Shown here one piece after another: positions 24,724 to 35,004 of a DNA stretch of 63,447 nt. Source of the stretch: Rubrivivax sp. (GTDB lineage Bacteria > Pseudomonadota > Gammaproteobacteria > Burkholderiales > Burkholderiaceae); NCBI GenBank assembly GCA_016790225.1, contig JAEUOZ010000040.1, forward strand, positions 1 through 63,447. The letters are read 5' to 3'. The notes beneath the pieces are model-generated. The model was not told the DNA's origin, did no database searches, and saw nothing but the letters and a program-made list of their open reading frames with translations. Each line of letters begins with the position of its first letter. The first letter of the stretch is position 1. The position numbers and the translations under genes are program-made.

Positions 24724-24966
24724 ATGGCCAGAACAAGCAAAGAGCCGACATCCAGCAGCGAACCCCCCAGCTACGAAGCCGCCATGGCCGAGCTGGAAGC
24801 GCTGGTGAGTGCGATGGAAGGAGGGCAGATGCCGCTGGATCAATTGCTGGAAAGCTATCGGCGTGGCGCCGAACTGCTGGATTACTGTCGCGGGCGGCTC
24901 AAGGCCGTTGAAGATCAGGTCAAGGTCCTGGAAGACGGCCGCCTCAAGGATTGGGCCGCGACATGA
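24724..24966 (+). CDS. xseB: Exodeoxyribonuclease VII small subunit
   Basis: This is an 80-residue protein matching Xse[20 protein letters not shown], then [22 protein letters not shown] and KVLEDG. It binds the XseA large subunit to degrade single-stranded DNA. The ATG at 24724 is preferred over the overlapping GTG at 24721. The stop overlaps the ispA start (ATGA), giving the common xseB-ispA-dxs operon in which a nuclease subunit leads isoprenoid genes. Confidence 0.95.
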   Translation: MARTSKEPTSSSEPPSYEAAMAELEALVSAMEGGQMPLDQLLESYRRGAELLDYCRGRLKAVEDQVKVLEDGRLKDWAAT

Positions 24967-25850
24967 CGGCCGGCGAATTCTCGAGCTGGGCCCAGCAGCG
25001 GCTGGCTGAAGTCGAGGCCGCGCTGGATGCCTGGGTGCCCGCCGACGCGCCAGCCGGCCTGGGGCAGGCCATGCGCTACGGTGTGCTGGATGGTGGCAAG
25101 CGCTTGCGCCCGCTGCTGGTGATGGCGGCCCGTGAAGCGGTCGATGGCAACCCCGAAGCGGCGCTTCGCGCGGCCGTGGCGGTGGAACTGATCCACGCGT
25201 ATTCGCTGGTGCACGACGACATGCCCTGTATGGACAACGATGTCCTGCGGCGCGGCAAGCCGACCGTGCATGTGGAGTTCGGCCAGGCGCAGGCCATGCT
25301 GGCGGGTGACGCGATGCAGGCGCTGGCCTTTGAGGTGCTCACGCCAGAAGCCGGCATGGAACCGGCCTTGCAGGCACGGCTGTGCGCGCTGCTGGCCCGC
25401 TCGGCAGGCCACGCCGGCATGGCCGGCGGCCAGGCCATCGATCTGGCGAGCATCGGCAAGCCCCTGAGCGAAACGGCCCTGCGCGACATGCACCGGCGCA
25501 AGACCGGGGCCTTGCTGCAGGCCAGCGTGCTGATGGGCGCCGCCTGCGGGCGCACGCCGCCCTCGGCCTGGGCGGCGCTGGCGGACTACGGTGCGGCCAT
25601 CGGCCTGGCCTTCCAGGTCGTCGACGACATCCTGGACGTGACCCAGCCCTCAGAGACCCTGGGCAAGACGGCCGGCAAGGACGTCGATTCCAACAAGCCG
25701 ACCTACGTTTCGGTTCTGGGGCTGGACGTGGCGCGGCAGTATGCGCAGACTCTGCGGGACGAAGCGCAGGCTGCGCTGCGCCGCAGTGGCCTGAGCGGGG
25801 CCGTGGCACTCTCGGTGCTGGCCGACAAGGTGGTTGAACGTGAAAGCTGA
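24963..25850 (+). CDS. ispA: Farnesyl diphosphate synthase (polyprenyl synthetase)
   Basis: This is a 295-residue prenyltransferase that condenses IPP with DMAPP/GPP to FPP. The first aspartate-rich motif is DDMPCMD (about 85-91), the second DDILD (about 221-225), with GGKRLRP near residue 42 for diphosphate binding. The ATG at 24963 overlaps the xseB stop as ATGA, which fixes the start. One base separates its stop from the dxs ATG, so the three genes are translated as a unit. Confidence 0.96.
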   Translation: MTAGEFSSWAQQRLAEVEAALDAWVPADAPAGLGQAMRYGVLDGGKRLRPLLVMAAREAVDGNPEAALRAAVAVELIHAYSLVHDDMPCMDNDVLRRGKPTVHVEFGQAQAMLAGDAMQALAFEVLTPEAGMEPALQARLCALLARSAGHAGMAGGQAIDLASIGKPLSETALRDMHRRKTGALLQASVLMGAACGRTPPSAWAALADYGAAIGLAFQVVDDILDVTQPSETLGKTAGKDVDSNKPTYVSVLGLDVARQYAQTLRDEAQAALRRSGLSGAVALSVLADKVVERES

Positions 25851-25851
25851 C

Positions 25852-27753
25852 ATGCCCACGACGTTGCTCGACAAGATCGATTCCCCGACGGACCTGCGCC
25901 GCCTGCCGCGTGCCCAGTTGCGCACGCTGGCCGACGAGGTGCGCCAGAAGGTGCTCGACACGGTCAGCCAGACCGGCGGCCATCTGGGCAGCAACCTCGG
26001 CACGGTCGAACTCACGGTGGCCTTGCACTATGTGTTCAACACGCCGCAGGATCGGCTGGTGTGGGACGTTGGCCACCAGACCTACCCGCACAAGATCCTG
26101 ACCGGTCGGCGCGACCAGATGCACTCCTTGCGCCAGCTGGGCGGCATCGGCGGCTTCCCGCGGCGCGACGAGAGCGAGTACGACACCTTCGGCACGGCCC
26201 ACAGCTCCACCTCGATCTCCGCGGCGCTGGGCATGGCGCTGGCGGCCAAGTTCAAGGGCGAGGACCGCAAGTGCGTGGCGATCATCGGCGACGGTGCGAT
26301 GACCGCCGGCATGGCCTTCGAGGCGCTCAACAACGGCGGCATGCCACATGGCGGCTCGGTGGCGGATCTGCTGGTGATCCTGAACGACAACGACATGTCG
26401 ATCAGCCCGCCGGTGGGGGCACTCAACAAGTACCTTGCGCGCCTGATGAGCGGCAAGTTCTACGCGGCGGCGCGCGAAGGCGCCAAGAACGTGCTGCGCG
26501 GCGCGCCCCCGCTCTTCGAACTGGCGCGACGCTTTGAAGAGCATGCCAAGGGCATGGTCGTGCCCGGCACGATCTTCGAGGAATTCGGCTTCAACTACGT
26601 CGGCCCGATCGACGGCCACGATCTCGACGCGCTCATCCCGACGCTGGAAAACCTGCGCGGCAAGCGGGGCGCGCAGTTCCTGCACGTGGTCACCAAGAAG
26701 GGCTACGGCTACAAGCTGGCCGAGGCCGACCCGGTCAAGTACCACGCGGCCTCCGGCAAGTTCAACCCGGCGGAGGGCTTCCCGAAGTCCACCGCGCCGT
26801 CCAAGCCGACCTTCACGCAGGTCTTCGGCCAGTGGCTGTGCGACATGGCCGATGCCGATGCCCGGTTGGTGGCCATCACCCCGGCCATGCGCGAAGGCTC
26901 GGGCATGGTCGATTTCCATCGGCGCTTTCCGGATCGTTATCACGACGTGGGCATCGCCGAGCAGCATGCCGTCACGCTGGGTGCGGGCATGGCCTGCGAG
27001 GGGCTCAAGCCCGTCGTGGCGATCTATTCCACCTTCCTGCAGCGTGGCTACGACCAGATGATCCACGACGTGGCGCTGCAGAACCTGCCGGTGGTGTTCG
27101 CCCTGGATCGCGCGGGTCTGGTCGGGGCCGATGGCCCCACGCATGCCGGCGCCTACGACATCGCCTTCATCCGCTGCGTGCCCAACATGAGCCTGATCGC
27201 GCCGTCGGATGAAGACCAGTGCCGCAAGGCGCTGACCAGCGCCTTCCGCCAGAACCACCCGGTGGCGGTGCGCTATCCGCGTGGCGCGGGTGTCGGCGCG
27301 GCGATCGATCCGGCGCTGACGGAGCTGCCCTGGGGCAAGGGCGAGATCCGCCGCAAGGGGCAGCGCATCGCGGTGCTGGCTTTCGGCACGCTGCTGCATG
27401 CCGCGCTGGCTGCGGCCGAGCGCATCGGTGTCACCGTGGTGGACATGAAGTTCATCAAGCCGCTGGATACCGCGCTGGTGCTGGAGCTTGCGCGCACGCA
27501 CGAAGCGCTGGTGACGCTGGAAGAGGGCAGCATCATGGGTGGCGCCGGCTCGGCCGTCATCGAGGCGCTGGCCGCCGCGGGGCTCGCGCGCCCCGTGCTG
27601 CAGCTGGGTCTGCCCGACCACTTCGTCGAACACGGCGATCCGGGCAAGCTCCTGTCGCTGTGCGGGCTGGATGCCAAGGGCATCGAGCAGTCGATCATCA
27701 AGCGCTTCGGGCCGCAGCTGCAGCTCGTGCCGCCGGTGGCCGCGAACGGCTGA
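25852..27753 (+). CDS. dxs: 1-deoxy-D-xylulose-5-phosphate synthase
   Basis: This is a 633-residue TPP enzyme that joins pyruvate and glyceraldehyde 3-phosphate in the first step of the MEP pathway. It shows [20 protein letters not shown] at the N-terminus, the TPP-binding [16 protein letters not shown] near 146 and the transketolase-like [13 protein letters not shown]. The ATG at 25852 follows the ispA stop by one base. Full length for the family. Downstream, 175 bases precede folE2 without a recognisable gene. Confidence 0.98.
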   Translation: MPTTLLDKIDSPTDLRRLPRAQLRTLADEVRQKVLDTVSQTGGHLGSNLGTVELTVALHYVFNTPQDRLVWDVGHQTYPHKILTGRRDQMHSLRQLGGIGGFPRRDESEYDTFGTAHSSTSISAALGMALAAKFKGEDRKCVAIIGDGAMTAGMAFEALNNGGMPHGGSVADLLVILNDNDMSISPPVGALNKYLARLMSGKFYAAAREGAKNVLRGAPPLFELARRFEEHAKGMVVPGTIFEEFGFNYVGPIDGHDLDALIPTLENLRGKRGAQFLHVVTKKGYGYKLAEADPVKYHAASGKFNPAEGFPKSTAPSKPTFTQVFGQWLCDMADADARLVAITPAMREGSGMVDFHRRFPDRYHDVGIAEQHAVTLGAGMACEGLKPVVAIYSTFLQRGYDQMIHDVALQNLPVVFALDRAGLVGADGPTHAGAYDIAFIRCVPNMSLIAPSDEDQCRKALTSAFRQNHPVAVRYPRGAGVGAAIDPALTELPWGKGEIRRKGQRIAVLAFGTLLHAALAAAERIGVTVVDMKFIKPLDTALVLELARTHEALVTLEEGSIMGGAGSAVIEALAAAGLARPVLQLGLPDHFVEHGDPGKLLSLCGLDAKGIEQSIIKRFGPQLQLVPPVAANG

Positions 27754-27928
27754 GCCGCTGCGCGCGGTGGCGCGTCACTGACGCTGGCGCGGATCTCGCT
27801 TGCCTGGGGGCTTGGCCCATGCGGCGACAATCGGGCTTTCGAGCCGCTCCCGCCGGGGCGGGCCCCACCGTGAGCCATCACCCGCGTGACACCGAGGGTG
27901 GGCAATCGGTGACATGCTTCGTCGTCGA

Positions 27929-28717
27929 ATGAACAAACTCACCGATGCCCTGCATATCCCGGACACGCAAAGTGCCCGGGATGAGCGCCATATCGCGATC
28001 CAGCGCGTGGGCGTGAAGGACGTGCGCTACCCACTGCAGCTGCGGGTGGCAGGCAGCGTGCAGTCCACCGCGGCGTTGTGGAGCCTGGATGTGGCGCTGC
28101 CGGCAGAGCAGAAGGGCACGCACATGTCGCGCTTCGTGGCCTGGCTGGACGCGCTGGATGCGCCGCTGGACGCGCCACTGCTGGCCGATCGGCACGCTGA
28201 CATGCTGCGGCGCCTGAACGCCAGCGAAGGCCGGATCGAGGCCTCGTTCGACTTCTTCCTGCGCAAGCGGGCGCCCGTCTCCGGCCTGAGCAGCCTGCTG
28301 GACTACCGCGGCCGGTGGATCGCCGAGACCCGTGCGGGCCAGACGACGCTGTGGATGGAAGTGGGCGTGCCGGTGAAGAGCCTGTGCCCCTGCAGCAAGG
28401 AGATCTCGGATTACGGCGCGCACAACCAGCGCTCGCTGGTCACGGTGCGCGTCGAGCCTCGGGCGGCGATCGAATGGCATGAGCTGGTGCGCTTCGCCGA
28501 AGACAGCGCCTCCTGCGAGATCTGGCCCATGCTCAAGCGCACCGATGAAAAGTGGGTCACCGAGCGGGCTTACGAAAACCCCAAATTTGTCGAGGATCTG
28601 GTCCGTGATGTCGCGCTGCGGCTGAATGCGGATGCTCGGGTGGGGCGCTATGCGGTGGATGTCGAGAATTTCGAGTCCATCCACAACCACAGCGCCTATG
28701 CGCGCATCGAGCGCTGA
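27929..28717 (+). CDS. folE2: GTP cyclohydrolase I, FolE2 type
   Basis: This is a 262-residue metal-flexible GTP cyclohydrolase of the FolE2 (COG1469) class, which makes dihydroneopterin triphosphate for folate or tetrahydropterin. Key features are the Cys motif CPCSKEISDYGAHNQRS near 152 and the C-terminal VDVENFESIHNHSAYA. The ATG at 27929 matches typical family starts; one at 27914 would add five residues. Nearby phhA requires a reduced pterin cofactor, so local supply is a reasonable idea (inference). Confidence 0.95.
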   Translation: MNKLTDALHIPDTQSARDERHIAIQRVGVKDVRYPLQLRVAGSVQSTAALWSLDVALPAEQKGTHMSRFVAWLDALDAPLDAPLLADRHADMLRRLNASEGRIEASFDFFLRKRAPVSGLSSLLDYRGRWIAETRAGQTTLWMEVGVPVKSLCPCSKEISDYGAHNQRSLVTVRVEPRAAIEWHELVRFAEDSASCEIWPMLKRTDEKWVTERAYENPKFVEDLVRDVALRLNADARVGRYAVDVENFESIHNHSAYARIER

Positions 28718-28777
28718 CACGGCCGCACGCTGCTTCCTGGCGCAAGGCGCTCCTCGCGCCCTCGGCCTCGCAGTCGC

Positions 28778-29998
28778 TTGAGCACCCCGGCCTTGCCCTT
28801 TGCCCTCTCGGGCGAGCGACCGCAGGCCGCGGTGCAGGCGCGCCGGCTCGGCCGTGACGAGCTGTCGCTGGCGCTGATCGACGCCCGCAATCTCACCCTG
28901 CGCTGGCTGGCCTGCTTCGAAGAGCAGAAGGCCTTGATGGGCAGCCTGCCTTCGGGGCTGGTGCCCCTGCACATGGCCGGACGGGCGGGCTGGCTGCAGG
29001 AATGGTGGATCGTGCGCAACGTGCAGCGCCTGCGGGGTGAATCCGCCGGCGCTGGCGGCGTGCGGCTGCCGGCTTTCGACGCCCGGCTCGACGCCGCGCT
29101 GGCGCAGGACGCGCGTGCCCTGCAGGGCCTGGAGACGGCCTTGACGGCCGATGAGATCAGACGCTATCTGCAGACCACGCTGGAGCAGACGCTGGACCTG
29201 CTCGCCCTCTGTCCGCCCGATGACGCAGCGCTGCACGTCTACCGCTGCGCGCTGCAGCACGAAGACCGCCTGGCCGAAGCCTTTGCCGTGGCTGCACAGT
29301 CGCTGGGCTTGGCTGCACTCGCTTCGCCGGGGCTGCAGCAGCCGGCGCCGGCGCGCGCCCCGCTGGAGCCTTTGTGGATGCCGGCCCAGACCTTTGGACT
29401 GGGGTCGGCCCCAGGCGGCTGGGTGCCGGCAGCGGAGCGCTGGTCGCATGACGAAGCGGTGCCCGAGTTCGAGATCGACGCCCATGCGGTGAGCTGGCAG
29501 CGCTTCGTGGAGTTTGCCGAAGATGGCGGCTATGACCGCGAGCCGCTGTGGCAGCCGGCCTCCTGGCAGTGGCTGCAGCGCAACGTGCGGCGGGCGCCGC
29601 GGCACGTCGAGCAGTTGCGCGGCGGCGCCCTGGTCACGCGCTTTGGCCGCCTGCAGCGTGCGCCGGCCGCCCAGGCCGTGGCGCATGTGAGCTGGCACGA
29701 AGCGGATGCCTGGTGCCGCTGGGCCGGCCGACGCCTGCCCACGGAGCTGGAGTGGGAACTGGCGGCCTGTACCGCACGCAGCCGCGGCTTCTGCTGGGGC
29801 GATGTCTGGGAGTGGACCGCCGGCACGGCGCGCGCCTGGCCAGGCGGTGAGCAGCCGGTGCAGACCACGCCGCCGCGCCGGGTCTTGCGCGGCGCCTCAT
29901 CCTGGACCGTGGCGCGCGCAGCGCACCCCAAGCAGCGCCGCTTTGCAGCTCCCGAACGCGATGAGCTGTTCTGCGGCTTCCGCAGCAGCGCGATCTGA
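28778..29998 (+). CDS. EgtB/SenA-like DinB-FGE fusion protein with altered metal site
   Basis: This is a 406-residue protein with an N-terminal DinB-like four-helix domain (about 25-180) and a C-terminal formylglycine-enzyme-like domain (about 200-406, with WHEADAWCRWAGRRLPTELEWE). This is the layout of sulfoxide synthases EgtB/OvoA and selenoneine synthase SenA. His66 (PLHMAGRAGWLQEW) and His161 are retained, but the HxxxHxE motif reads HEDRLAE: residue 165 is Leu instead of the second His. No other ergothioneine or selenoneine gene is adjacent. The only plausible start is a TTG at 28778. Confidence 0.75.
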   Translation: MSTPALPFALSGERPQAAVQARRLGRDELSLALIDARNLTLRWLACFEEQKALMGSLPSGLVPLHMAGRAGWLQEWWIVRNVQRLRGESAGAGGVRLPAFDARLDAALAQDARALQGLETALTADEIRRYLQTTLEQTLDLLALCPPDDAALHVYRCALQHEDRLAEAFAVAAQSLGLAALASPGLQQPAPARAPLEPLWMPAQTFGLGSAPGGWVPAAERWSHDEAVPEFEIDAHAVSWQRFVEFAEDGGYDREPLWQPASWQWLQRNVRRAPRHVEQLRGGALVTRFGRLQRAPAAQAVAHVSWHEADAWCRWAGRRLPTELEWELAACTARSRGFCWGDVWEWTAGTARAWPGGEQPVQTTPPRRVLRGASSWTVARAAHPKQRRFAAPERDELFCGFRSSAI

Positions 29999-30010
29999 GG
30001 CCGGCGTCCG

Positions 30011-30481
30011 ATGGCTCGCGCGCCCGATACCGACCCGCACGCTGTGCCGGCCCCGGAGCCTGAGGTTTTGCCGCCTGGCCCCGGCTCTGGTCCGCAGGCC
30101 GGCGCAGCGCCGCGTTCGAAGGCGCGCAGGCCCAAGGGCAGCGCGCTCGAGCGCTGGACGGTGATCGTGCTGCGCAGCCTGCACCTGGCCGGTGTGGTCT
30201 GGGTCGGCGCCGCGGTGCTGCGCGGCGAGACGGCCTCTGTCCTGGCGGCCGGCCTCATGGCGCTCACCGGCCTGGCCATGCTGATGCTGGATCTGCGCGC
30301 GCGCCGCCTCGCGCTGCGAGAGCTGGCCGGCATCTTCGTGCTGCTCAAGCTGATCCTGGTCGGCTGGATGGTGCTGGATCCGCGGCAGGCGATGTGGATC
30401 TTCTGGGTCCTGCTGATCGCTTCGTCGATCACCTCGCACGCGCCCAAGGGCTTTCGCCACTGGCCCACGCCGCCGCCCTGA
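30011..30481 (+). CDS. Small multi-pass membrane protein, function unknown
   Basis: This is a 156-residue protein. The first 45 residues are Pro/Ala-rich and hydrophilic. Three or four hydrophobic helices follow (LRSLHLAGVVWVGAAVL, ASVLAAGLMALTGLAMLML, LAGIFVLLKLILVGWMVL, WIFWVLLIASSI). The C-terminus is SSITSHAPKGFRHW. It starts 12 bases after the EgtB-like stop and is probably cotranscribed with it. I do not recognise a characterised family. Confidence 0.7.
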   Translation: MARAPDTDPHAVPAPEPEVLPPGPGSGPQAGAAPRSKARRPKGSALERWTVIVLRSLHLAGVVWVGAAVLRGETASVLAAGLMALTGLAMLMLDLRARRLALRELAGIFVLLKLILVGWMVLDPRQAMWIFWVLLIASSITSHAPKGFRHWPTPPP

Positions 30482-30523
30482 AGGCGCGCTGGGGCAGGGA
30501 AGGTCTGAGCCTGAGGTGGCTGC

Positions 30524-31399
30524 CTAGGGCCTGGCCGCGTGGTAGGCGCCGCTGCCGTGACTGAGCACCGCATCCTGCGGCACCAGCGCGCCCACCGGGA
30601 TGTCGGGCTGCCCGCGCACACGCTCGTAGATGGGCCCGAAATCGATCTGCGCCAGCTCCAGCAGTTCGTCCAGCCTGTCCAGAACGAAGTAGCTCTGCTG
30701 GAAATCGTCGATGCGGTAGCGCGTGCGCAGCACCCGCTCCAGATCGAAGCGGATCCGGTGCGGCGAAGGATCCTCCAGCGCAAAGAGCGTCTCCGTGGCC
30801 GAGGAGGCGATGCCGGCGCCGTAGAGCCGCAGCCCATCGGCCTGGCGCAGCAGGCCGAATTCCACCGTGTGCCAGTAGACGCGCGACAGCTTGTCCAGCA
30901 CGCCCAGCCGCTGCGCGCGCAGGCCGCCTTCGCCGTAGGCCTGCATGTAGTCGGCCAGCGCCGGGTGCATCAGCATCGGCGCGTGGCCGAAGACATCGTG
31001 GAAGACATCGGGCTCTTCCAGGTAATCCAGCTGATCCGCCCGGCGGATGAAGTTGCCGGAAGGGAAGCGCCGGTTGGCCAGGTGCTCGAAGAAGACTTCG
31101 TCGGGCACGAGGCCCGGAACCGCGACGATCTGCCAGCCGCTGCGTCGCATCAGCTGGACGTTCAAGGCGTCGAAGTCCGGGATCTGGTCGGGCGCGATGG
31201 GCAGGGCGCGCAGGCCTTCGATGAAGTCGTCGCAGGCGCGGCCCGGCAGCAGGCGGCACTGCCGTTCGTAGAGGATCTTCCACACCGCATGTTCTTCGGC
31301 GGTGTAGCGGGCCCATCCTTGGTCGATGGTCCAGTCGGCACGCGCCGGCCGGGCTGCATCACCGGCCGCCAGGCCGTGCTTGGGCGGCGCCGATGTCAT
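30524..31399 (-). CDS. phhA: Phenylalanine 4-monooxygenase
   Basis: This is a 291-residue pterin-dependent hydroxylase that converts phenylalanine to tyrosine. The iron facial triad is visible as the two His of [10 protein letters not shown] (near 138) and the Glu of [23 protein letters not shown] and [11 protein letters not shown] are also typical of bacterial monomeric enzymes. Its ATG overlaps the phhB stop (ATGA). It is the last gene of the hppD-phhB-phhA operon, so Phe hydroxylation, cofactor recycling and the later oxygenase step are coexpressed. Confidence 0.97.
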   Translation of the reverse strand: MTSAPPKHGLAAGDAARPARADWTIDQGWARYTAEEHAVWKILYERQCRLLPGRACDDFIEGLRALPIAPDQIPDFDALNVQLMRRSGWQIVAVPGLVPDEVFFEHLANRRFPSGNFIRRADQLDYLEEPDVFHDVFGHAPMLMHPALADYMQAYGEGGLRAQRLGVLDKLSRVYWHTVEFGLLRQADGLRLYGAGIASSATETLFALEDPSPHRIRFDLERVLRTRYRIDDFQQSYFVLDRLDELLELAQIDFGPIYERVRGQPDIPVGALVPQDAVLSHGSGAYHAARP

Positions 31400-31695
31400 G
31401 CGGGACGGTCCGGCGCCACCCGGTCAATGAAGGCGGCCAGGCGGAAATCGCGCTCGCTGAGGCCGCCGGCATCGTGTGTGGACAGCCGAATGTCCACGCG
31501 GTTCCAGACGTTGAACCACTCCGGGTGATGGTTCTGCTGCTCGGCAGCCAGCGCCACGCGCGTCATGAAGGAAAAGGCGCTCTTGAAGTCCTCGAAGCTC
31601 AGGCTGCGCCGGATGCCCTTGCCATCGGCATCCAGCGTCCAGGCCGGGTGCTGCGCGAGTGCTTCGCGGATCGCGGGTTCAGAGAGCGGCTGCAT
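31396..31695 (-). CDS. phhB: Pterin-4a-carbinolamine dehydratase
   Basis: This is a 99-residue protein that dehydrates the 4a-hydroxy-pterin formed by PhhA, regenerating the cofactor. It has the signature [29 protein letters not shown] active-site region, with the expected His residues, and the C-terminal [15 protein letters not shown]. It is full length. It starts 4 bases after the hppD stop and overlaps phhA by ATGA. Confidence 0.96.
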   Translation of the reverse strand: MQPLSEPAIREALAQHPAWTLDADGKGIRRSLSFEDFKSAFSFMTRVALAAEQQNHHPEWFNVWNRVDIRLSTHDAGGLSERDFRLAAFIDRVAPDRPA

Positions 31696-31699
31696 GCGG

Positions 31700-32794
31700 T
31701 CACACCTCCACCGTCAAGGCGCCGCGGCGGATCTGGTCGCGCTCCAGGCTTTCGAACAAGGCCTTGAAGTTGCCCTCGCCGAAACCCTCTTCCTTCTTGC
31801 GCTGGATGAACTCGAAGAAGACCGGTCCGAGCAGCGTCTGGCTGAAGATCTGCAGCAGCACCCGCTTGTCTGCGCCGGCCGTGCTGCCGTCGACGAGGAT
31901 GCCACGCGCCTTGAGCTCCGGCACGGGCTCGCCATGGCCGGGCATCCGCTCTTCCAGCATCTCGTAATACACGTCGTTAGGGGCCGTCATCAGGGGGATG
32001 CCGGCCATCTGCAGCTTGTCCACGGCGGCGGGCAGGTCGTCGCAGAGCAGGGCCACGTGCTGGATGCCCTCGCCGTTGAACTGCATCAGGAATTCCTCGA
32101 TCTGGCCGGTGCCGCCCTTGCCCGACTCTTCGTTCAGAGGGATGCGGATCTTGCCGTCCGGGGCCGTCATCGCGCGGCTCGTCAGGCCGGTGTATTCGCC
32201 CTTGATGTCGAAGTAGCGGATCTCGCGGAAATTGAACAGCTTCTCGTAGAAGCCGCCCCAGAAGGCCATGCGGCCGCGGTAGACGTTGTGCGTGAGGTGA
32301 TCGATCAGCTGGAAGCCGTGGCCCACCGGGTGACGGTGCCTCGGGTCCTCAAAGGCCGGCAGGAACTCGAAATCGATGTCGTAGATGCTCTTGCCGTCTT
32401 CGTAGCGGTCGATCAGGTACAGCGGTGCGCCGCCGATGCCGCGGATCGCCGGCAGCCGAAGTTCCATCGGCCCGGTGGGGATCTCGATCGGCTGGGCGCC
32501 CAGTTCGAGGGCGCGGTAGTAGGCCTTGTGCGCATCGCGCACCCGAAAGGCCAGGCCGCAGGCGCTGGGCCCATGCTCGGCCGCGAAGTAGGCCGCCTGG
32601 CTCTTGGGCTCGCGGTTGACGATGAAGTTGATCTCGCCCTGGCGATAGAGCAGCACATCCTTGCTGCGGTGGCGCGCGACCTGGGTGAAGCCCATCTTCT
32701 CGAACAGCGGCTCCAGCACGCCCGGCGTCGGCGAGGCGAACTCCACGAACTCGAAGCCCATCAGCCCCATCGGGTTCTCGAACAGGTCAGCCAT
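31700..32794 (-). CDS. hppD: 4-hydroxyphenylpyruvate dioxygenase
   Basis: This is a 364-residue Fe(II) enzyme that converts 4-hydroxyphenylpyruvate to homogentisate in tyrosine catabolism. It is a two-domain vicinal-oxygen-chelate protein with [22 protein letters not shown] and the C-terminal Fe ligand region [11 protein letters not shown]. The start is the ATG at 32794. It is the first gene of the operon with phhB and phhA. The 126-base divergent region to the Lrp gene should hold the control sites. Homogentisate dioxygenase is not in the window. Confidence 0.97.
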   Translation of the reverse strand: MADLFENPMGLMGFEFVEFASPTPGVLEPLFEKMGFTQVARHRSKDVLLYRQGEINFIVNREPKSQAAYFAAEHGPSACGLAFRVRDAHKAYYRALELGAQPIEIPTGPMELRLPAIRGIGGAPLYLIDRYEDGKSIYDIDFEFLPAFEDPRHRHPVGHGFQLIDHLTHNVYRGRMAFWGGFYEKLFNFREIRYFDIKGEYTGLTSRAMTAPDGKIRIPLNEESGKGGTGQIEEFLMQFNGEGIQHVALLCDDLPAAVDKLQMAGIPLMTAPNDVYYEMLEERMPGHGEPVPELKARGILVDGSTAGADKRVLLQIFSQTLLGPVFFEFIQRKKEEGFGEGNFKALFESLERDQIRRGALTVEV

Positions 32795-32883
32795 GTGCGC
32801 GCTCCAAGCCAAAACGCGCATTGTCGGCAGAGGGTGGCGCAATCCTGTTTCGTCCTTGTTGCTCGATTTCCCCAATCGGCACA

Positions 32884-32920
32884 ACAATTGTCCGACTTTG
32901 ATATTCAGCAGGAGGATATC
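32884..32920. promoter_or_regulatory. Palindrome and strong ribosome site between hppD and the Lrp gene
   Basis: ACAATTGT (32884-32891) is a perfect 8-base palindrome, AT-rich against the GC-rich background, inside the divergent intergenic region. AGGAGG at 32910-32915 is a near-ideal Shine-Dalgarno placed five bases before the TTG at 32921, which decides that start. The palindrome is a candidate operator for autoregulation and hppD control by the Lrp-type protein (inference). Confidence 0.45.
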
Positions 32921-33394
32921 TTGTACGAACCTGCCATCGACACGACAGACCGTCGCATCCTGCTGCACCTGCAGGAGCATGGCCGCGCCACCAACCTGGA
33001 ATTGGCGGAAGCCGCGAGGCTGTCGCCCGCCCAGTGCAACCGCCGCCACCGGCGGCTGGAAGACAAGGGCTTCGTGCGCCGCTATGAAGCGCGGCTGGAC
33101 GCGGCCAAGCTGGGCCTGGGCGTGACGGCCTTCGTGCACGTCACGATGGAGCGCGGCCACATGCGCGAGGTCGCGAAGTTCCGCAGCGTGCTGCAGACCC
33201 TGCCGCAGGTGCAGGAGTGTTATGCCGTCACCGGAGACTTCGACTATGTGCTCAAGGTCGTGGCGCGGGATCTGAAGGCCTTGTCGGACTTCCTGCTGGG
33301 CACCCTGATGCAGACGGCGGGCGTCAATGCGGTGCGCTCCAGCGTGTGCCTGGACGAGATCAAGTGCACGGCGGCGCTGCCGCTGGACCCGTAG
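32921..33394 (+). CDS. Lrp/AsnC-family transcriptional regulator
   Basis: This is a 157-residue regulator. The N-terminal HTH ([33 protein letters not shown] region, residues about 5-60) is followed by the RAM ligand-binding domain with [22 protein letters not shown]. The start is an unusual TTG with a nearly perfect upstream AGGAGG. Divergent from hppD-phhB-phhA, it most likely senses an aromatic amino acid and controls that operon (inference from arrangement and known family behaviour). Confidence 0.92.
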   Translation: MYEPAIDTTDRRILLHLQEHGRATNLELAEAARLSPAQCNRRHRRLEDKGFVRRYEARLDAAKLGLGVTAFVHVTMERGHMREVAKFRSVLQTLPQVQECYAVTGDFDYVLKVVARDLKALSDFLLGTLMQTAGVNAVRSSVCLDEIKCTAALPLDP

Positions 33395-33495
33395 AACCCG
33401 AGCTTGCGGGGGCGATGTCCCTAAGTCGTTCCCGGGCTGGGGGCCGGGGCGGGGCGGGCGCCGATAATCGCCGCAGTTCCCCAGCCACCGCCGCC

Positions 33496-34782
33496 ATGAT
33501 CATCGTTGACCGCAAACTTGCCCGCCGCGAAGCCGAAGGCCGTCCGATCCAGGTCGCCGTCATCGGCGCCGGCGAAATGGCCAAGGGCATCATCAACCAG
33601 CTCACGCGCTACACGCCCGGCGTGCGCGTGGCCGTCATCTACAACCGCTCCGAGAAGGGCATGCTCGATGCCTGCCAGGTGGCCGGCATCACCGAGCATC
33701 GCCGCGTCGAGACGGTGTCGCAGCTGCATGCCGCGATGCGCGCCGGCATCACGGCGCTCACGCAGAACATCGACATCCTCTTCGAGACCGGGCCGCTGGA
33801 TGTGCTGATCGAAGCCACCGGCACGCTGGAATTCGGCGCGCGCACGGTGCTCAAGGCCATCGAGTTCGGCAAGCATGTCCTGAGCTTCAACACCGAGCTG
33901 GATGCGACCATCGGCTCGCTGGTGGCGCATCGCGCGCGCCAGGCCGGCGTCAAGTACAGCGTGGCCGAAGGCGATCAGCCGGGCTGCACGCTCAACCTGC
34001 TGCGCGAAGTGAAGATGCGCGGCTTCAACCCGCTGGTGGCCATCAACATCAAGGGCATGCTGGATCAGTACCGCACGCCCGAGACGCAGGCCGGCTTCGC
34101 CAGGAGCTGGGGCATGAACCCCTACATGGCCACCAACTTTGCCGATGGCACGAAGGTCAACCTGGAGCAGGCGGCCATCGCCAACTGCTGGGGTTTTCGT
34201 GTCAACAAGCGCGGCATGAACCACTTCGACGCGCCGGGCCAGCATGTGGACGCGCTGACGAAGCTGTATGACCTGGAAGACCTGCAGGCCAACGGCGGCG
34301 TCGTGGATTACATCGTCGGCGCGCTGCCCTCGCCGGGCGTGTGCGTCTACGCCACCTGTTCGGACCCCTTCACCGCCAAATACCTGAAGTACGGCAAGCT
34401 GGGCGACGGCAAGCTCTACAGCTTCTACATTCCCTACCACCTGCTGTTCTTCGAAATCGGCAGCAGCGTGGCCCGTCTCGTGGACTTCGACGACATCATC
34501 ATCGCGGCACCGGGCGGCCCGAGAGTCGAAGTGGCGGCGATCGCCAAGACGGCCTTGCGCGCCGGCGATGCGCTGGACGGCCTGGGCGGCTTCAAGGCCT
34601 ATGGCGAGTGCGAAAACACGCCCACCCTGCTGAAGGACGATCTGCTGCCCATCGGTCTGGCCGATGGCTGCACGATGAAGCGCGACCTCGGCAAGGACGA
34701 GCCCATCCGCTTTGCCGATGTGAGCTTCAACGATCGCTACCTGCTCGATCTGTACCTGGAGCAGCGCCGGCTGTTTGCCTGA
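33496..34782 (+). CDS. Homoserine-dehydrogenase-like NAD(P)-dependent oxidoreductase with SAF-type C-terminus
   Basis: This is a 428-residue protein. The Rossmann signature [13 protein letters not shown] (about 20-32) and [31 protein letters not shown] sequence place it in the homoserine-dehydrogenase-like branch. The C-terminal 80 residues (about 345-425, containing [17 protein letters not shown]) resemble a SAF domain, which binds sugar-like ligands in other proteins. There is no aspartokinase nearby. The reaction is unknown. A hairpin with a T-tract 40 bases past the stop indicates a single-gene transcript. Confidence 0.75.
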   Translation: MIIVDRKLARREAEGRPIQVAVIGAGEMAKGIINQLTRYTPGVRVAVIYNRSEKGMLDACQVAGITEHRRVETVSQLHAAMRAGITALTQNIDILFETGPLDVLIEATGTLEFGARTVLKAIEFGKHVLSFNTELDATIGSLVAHRARQAGVKYSVAEGDQPGCTLNLLREVKMRGFNPLVAINIKGMLDQYRTPETQAGFARSWGMNPYMATNFADGTKVNLEQAAIANCWGFRVNKRGMNHFDAPGQHVDALTKLYDLEDLQANGGVVDYIVGALPSPGVCVYATCSDPFTAKYLKYGKLGDGKLYSFYIPYHLLFFEIGSSVARLVDFDDIIIAAPGGPRVEVAAIAKTALRAGDALDGLGGFKAYGECENTPTLLKDDLLPIGLADGCTMKRDLGKDEPIRFADVSFNDRYLLDLYLEQRRLFA

Positions 34783-34821
34783 GGGCGAGAACGCCCGTTG
34801 GATGGCGCCTCTGCGGCAAGG

Positions 34822-34852
34822 CCCGCCGCTCCCAGGCGGGTGAGACCTTTTT
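34822..34852 (+). terminator. Rho-independent-like terminator after the oxidoreductase
   Basis: CCCGCC (34822-34827) pairs with GGCGGG (34835-34840) around a 7-base loop. TGAGACC and five T residues (34848-34852) follow. The T-run starts several bases after the stem, so it is a weak but recognisable intrinsic terminator. Confidence 0.5.
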
Positions 34853-35004
34853 GCACCCGGGGAGCGTGACGCAAGTCGCGCTCCCTCGGCTTGTCAGCCG
34901 TTTGCAAGCTGTTCGTCAACTCGCGGCAGCAACTCCGGCGGAACATCGCGGTCATGCGCTGGCCTTCGGGTCGCGCGGTCCCGCACTCTTGCCGAGGTGT
35001 TCCG

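Noticed and set aside
28778..29998. Calling the DinB-FGE protein SenA or EgtB outright
   Set aside because: The metal-ligand motif is altered and no senB, senC, egtA, egtC or egtD is nearby.
33407..33420. CCCG/CGGG hairpin after the Lrp gene as a terminator
   Set aside because: The stem is only four base pairs with no T-tract, too weak in GC-rich DNA.
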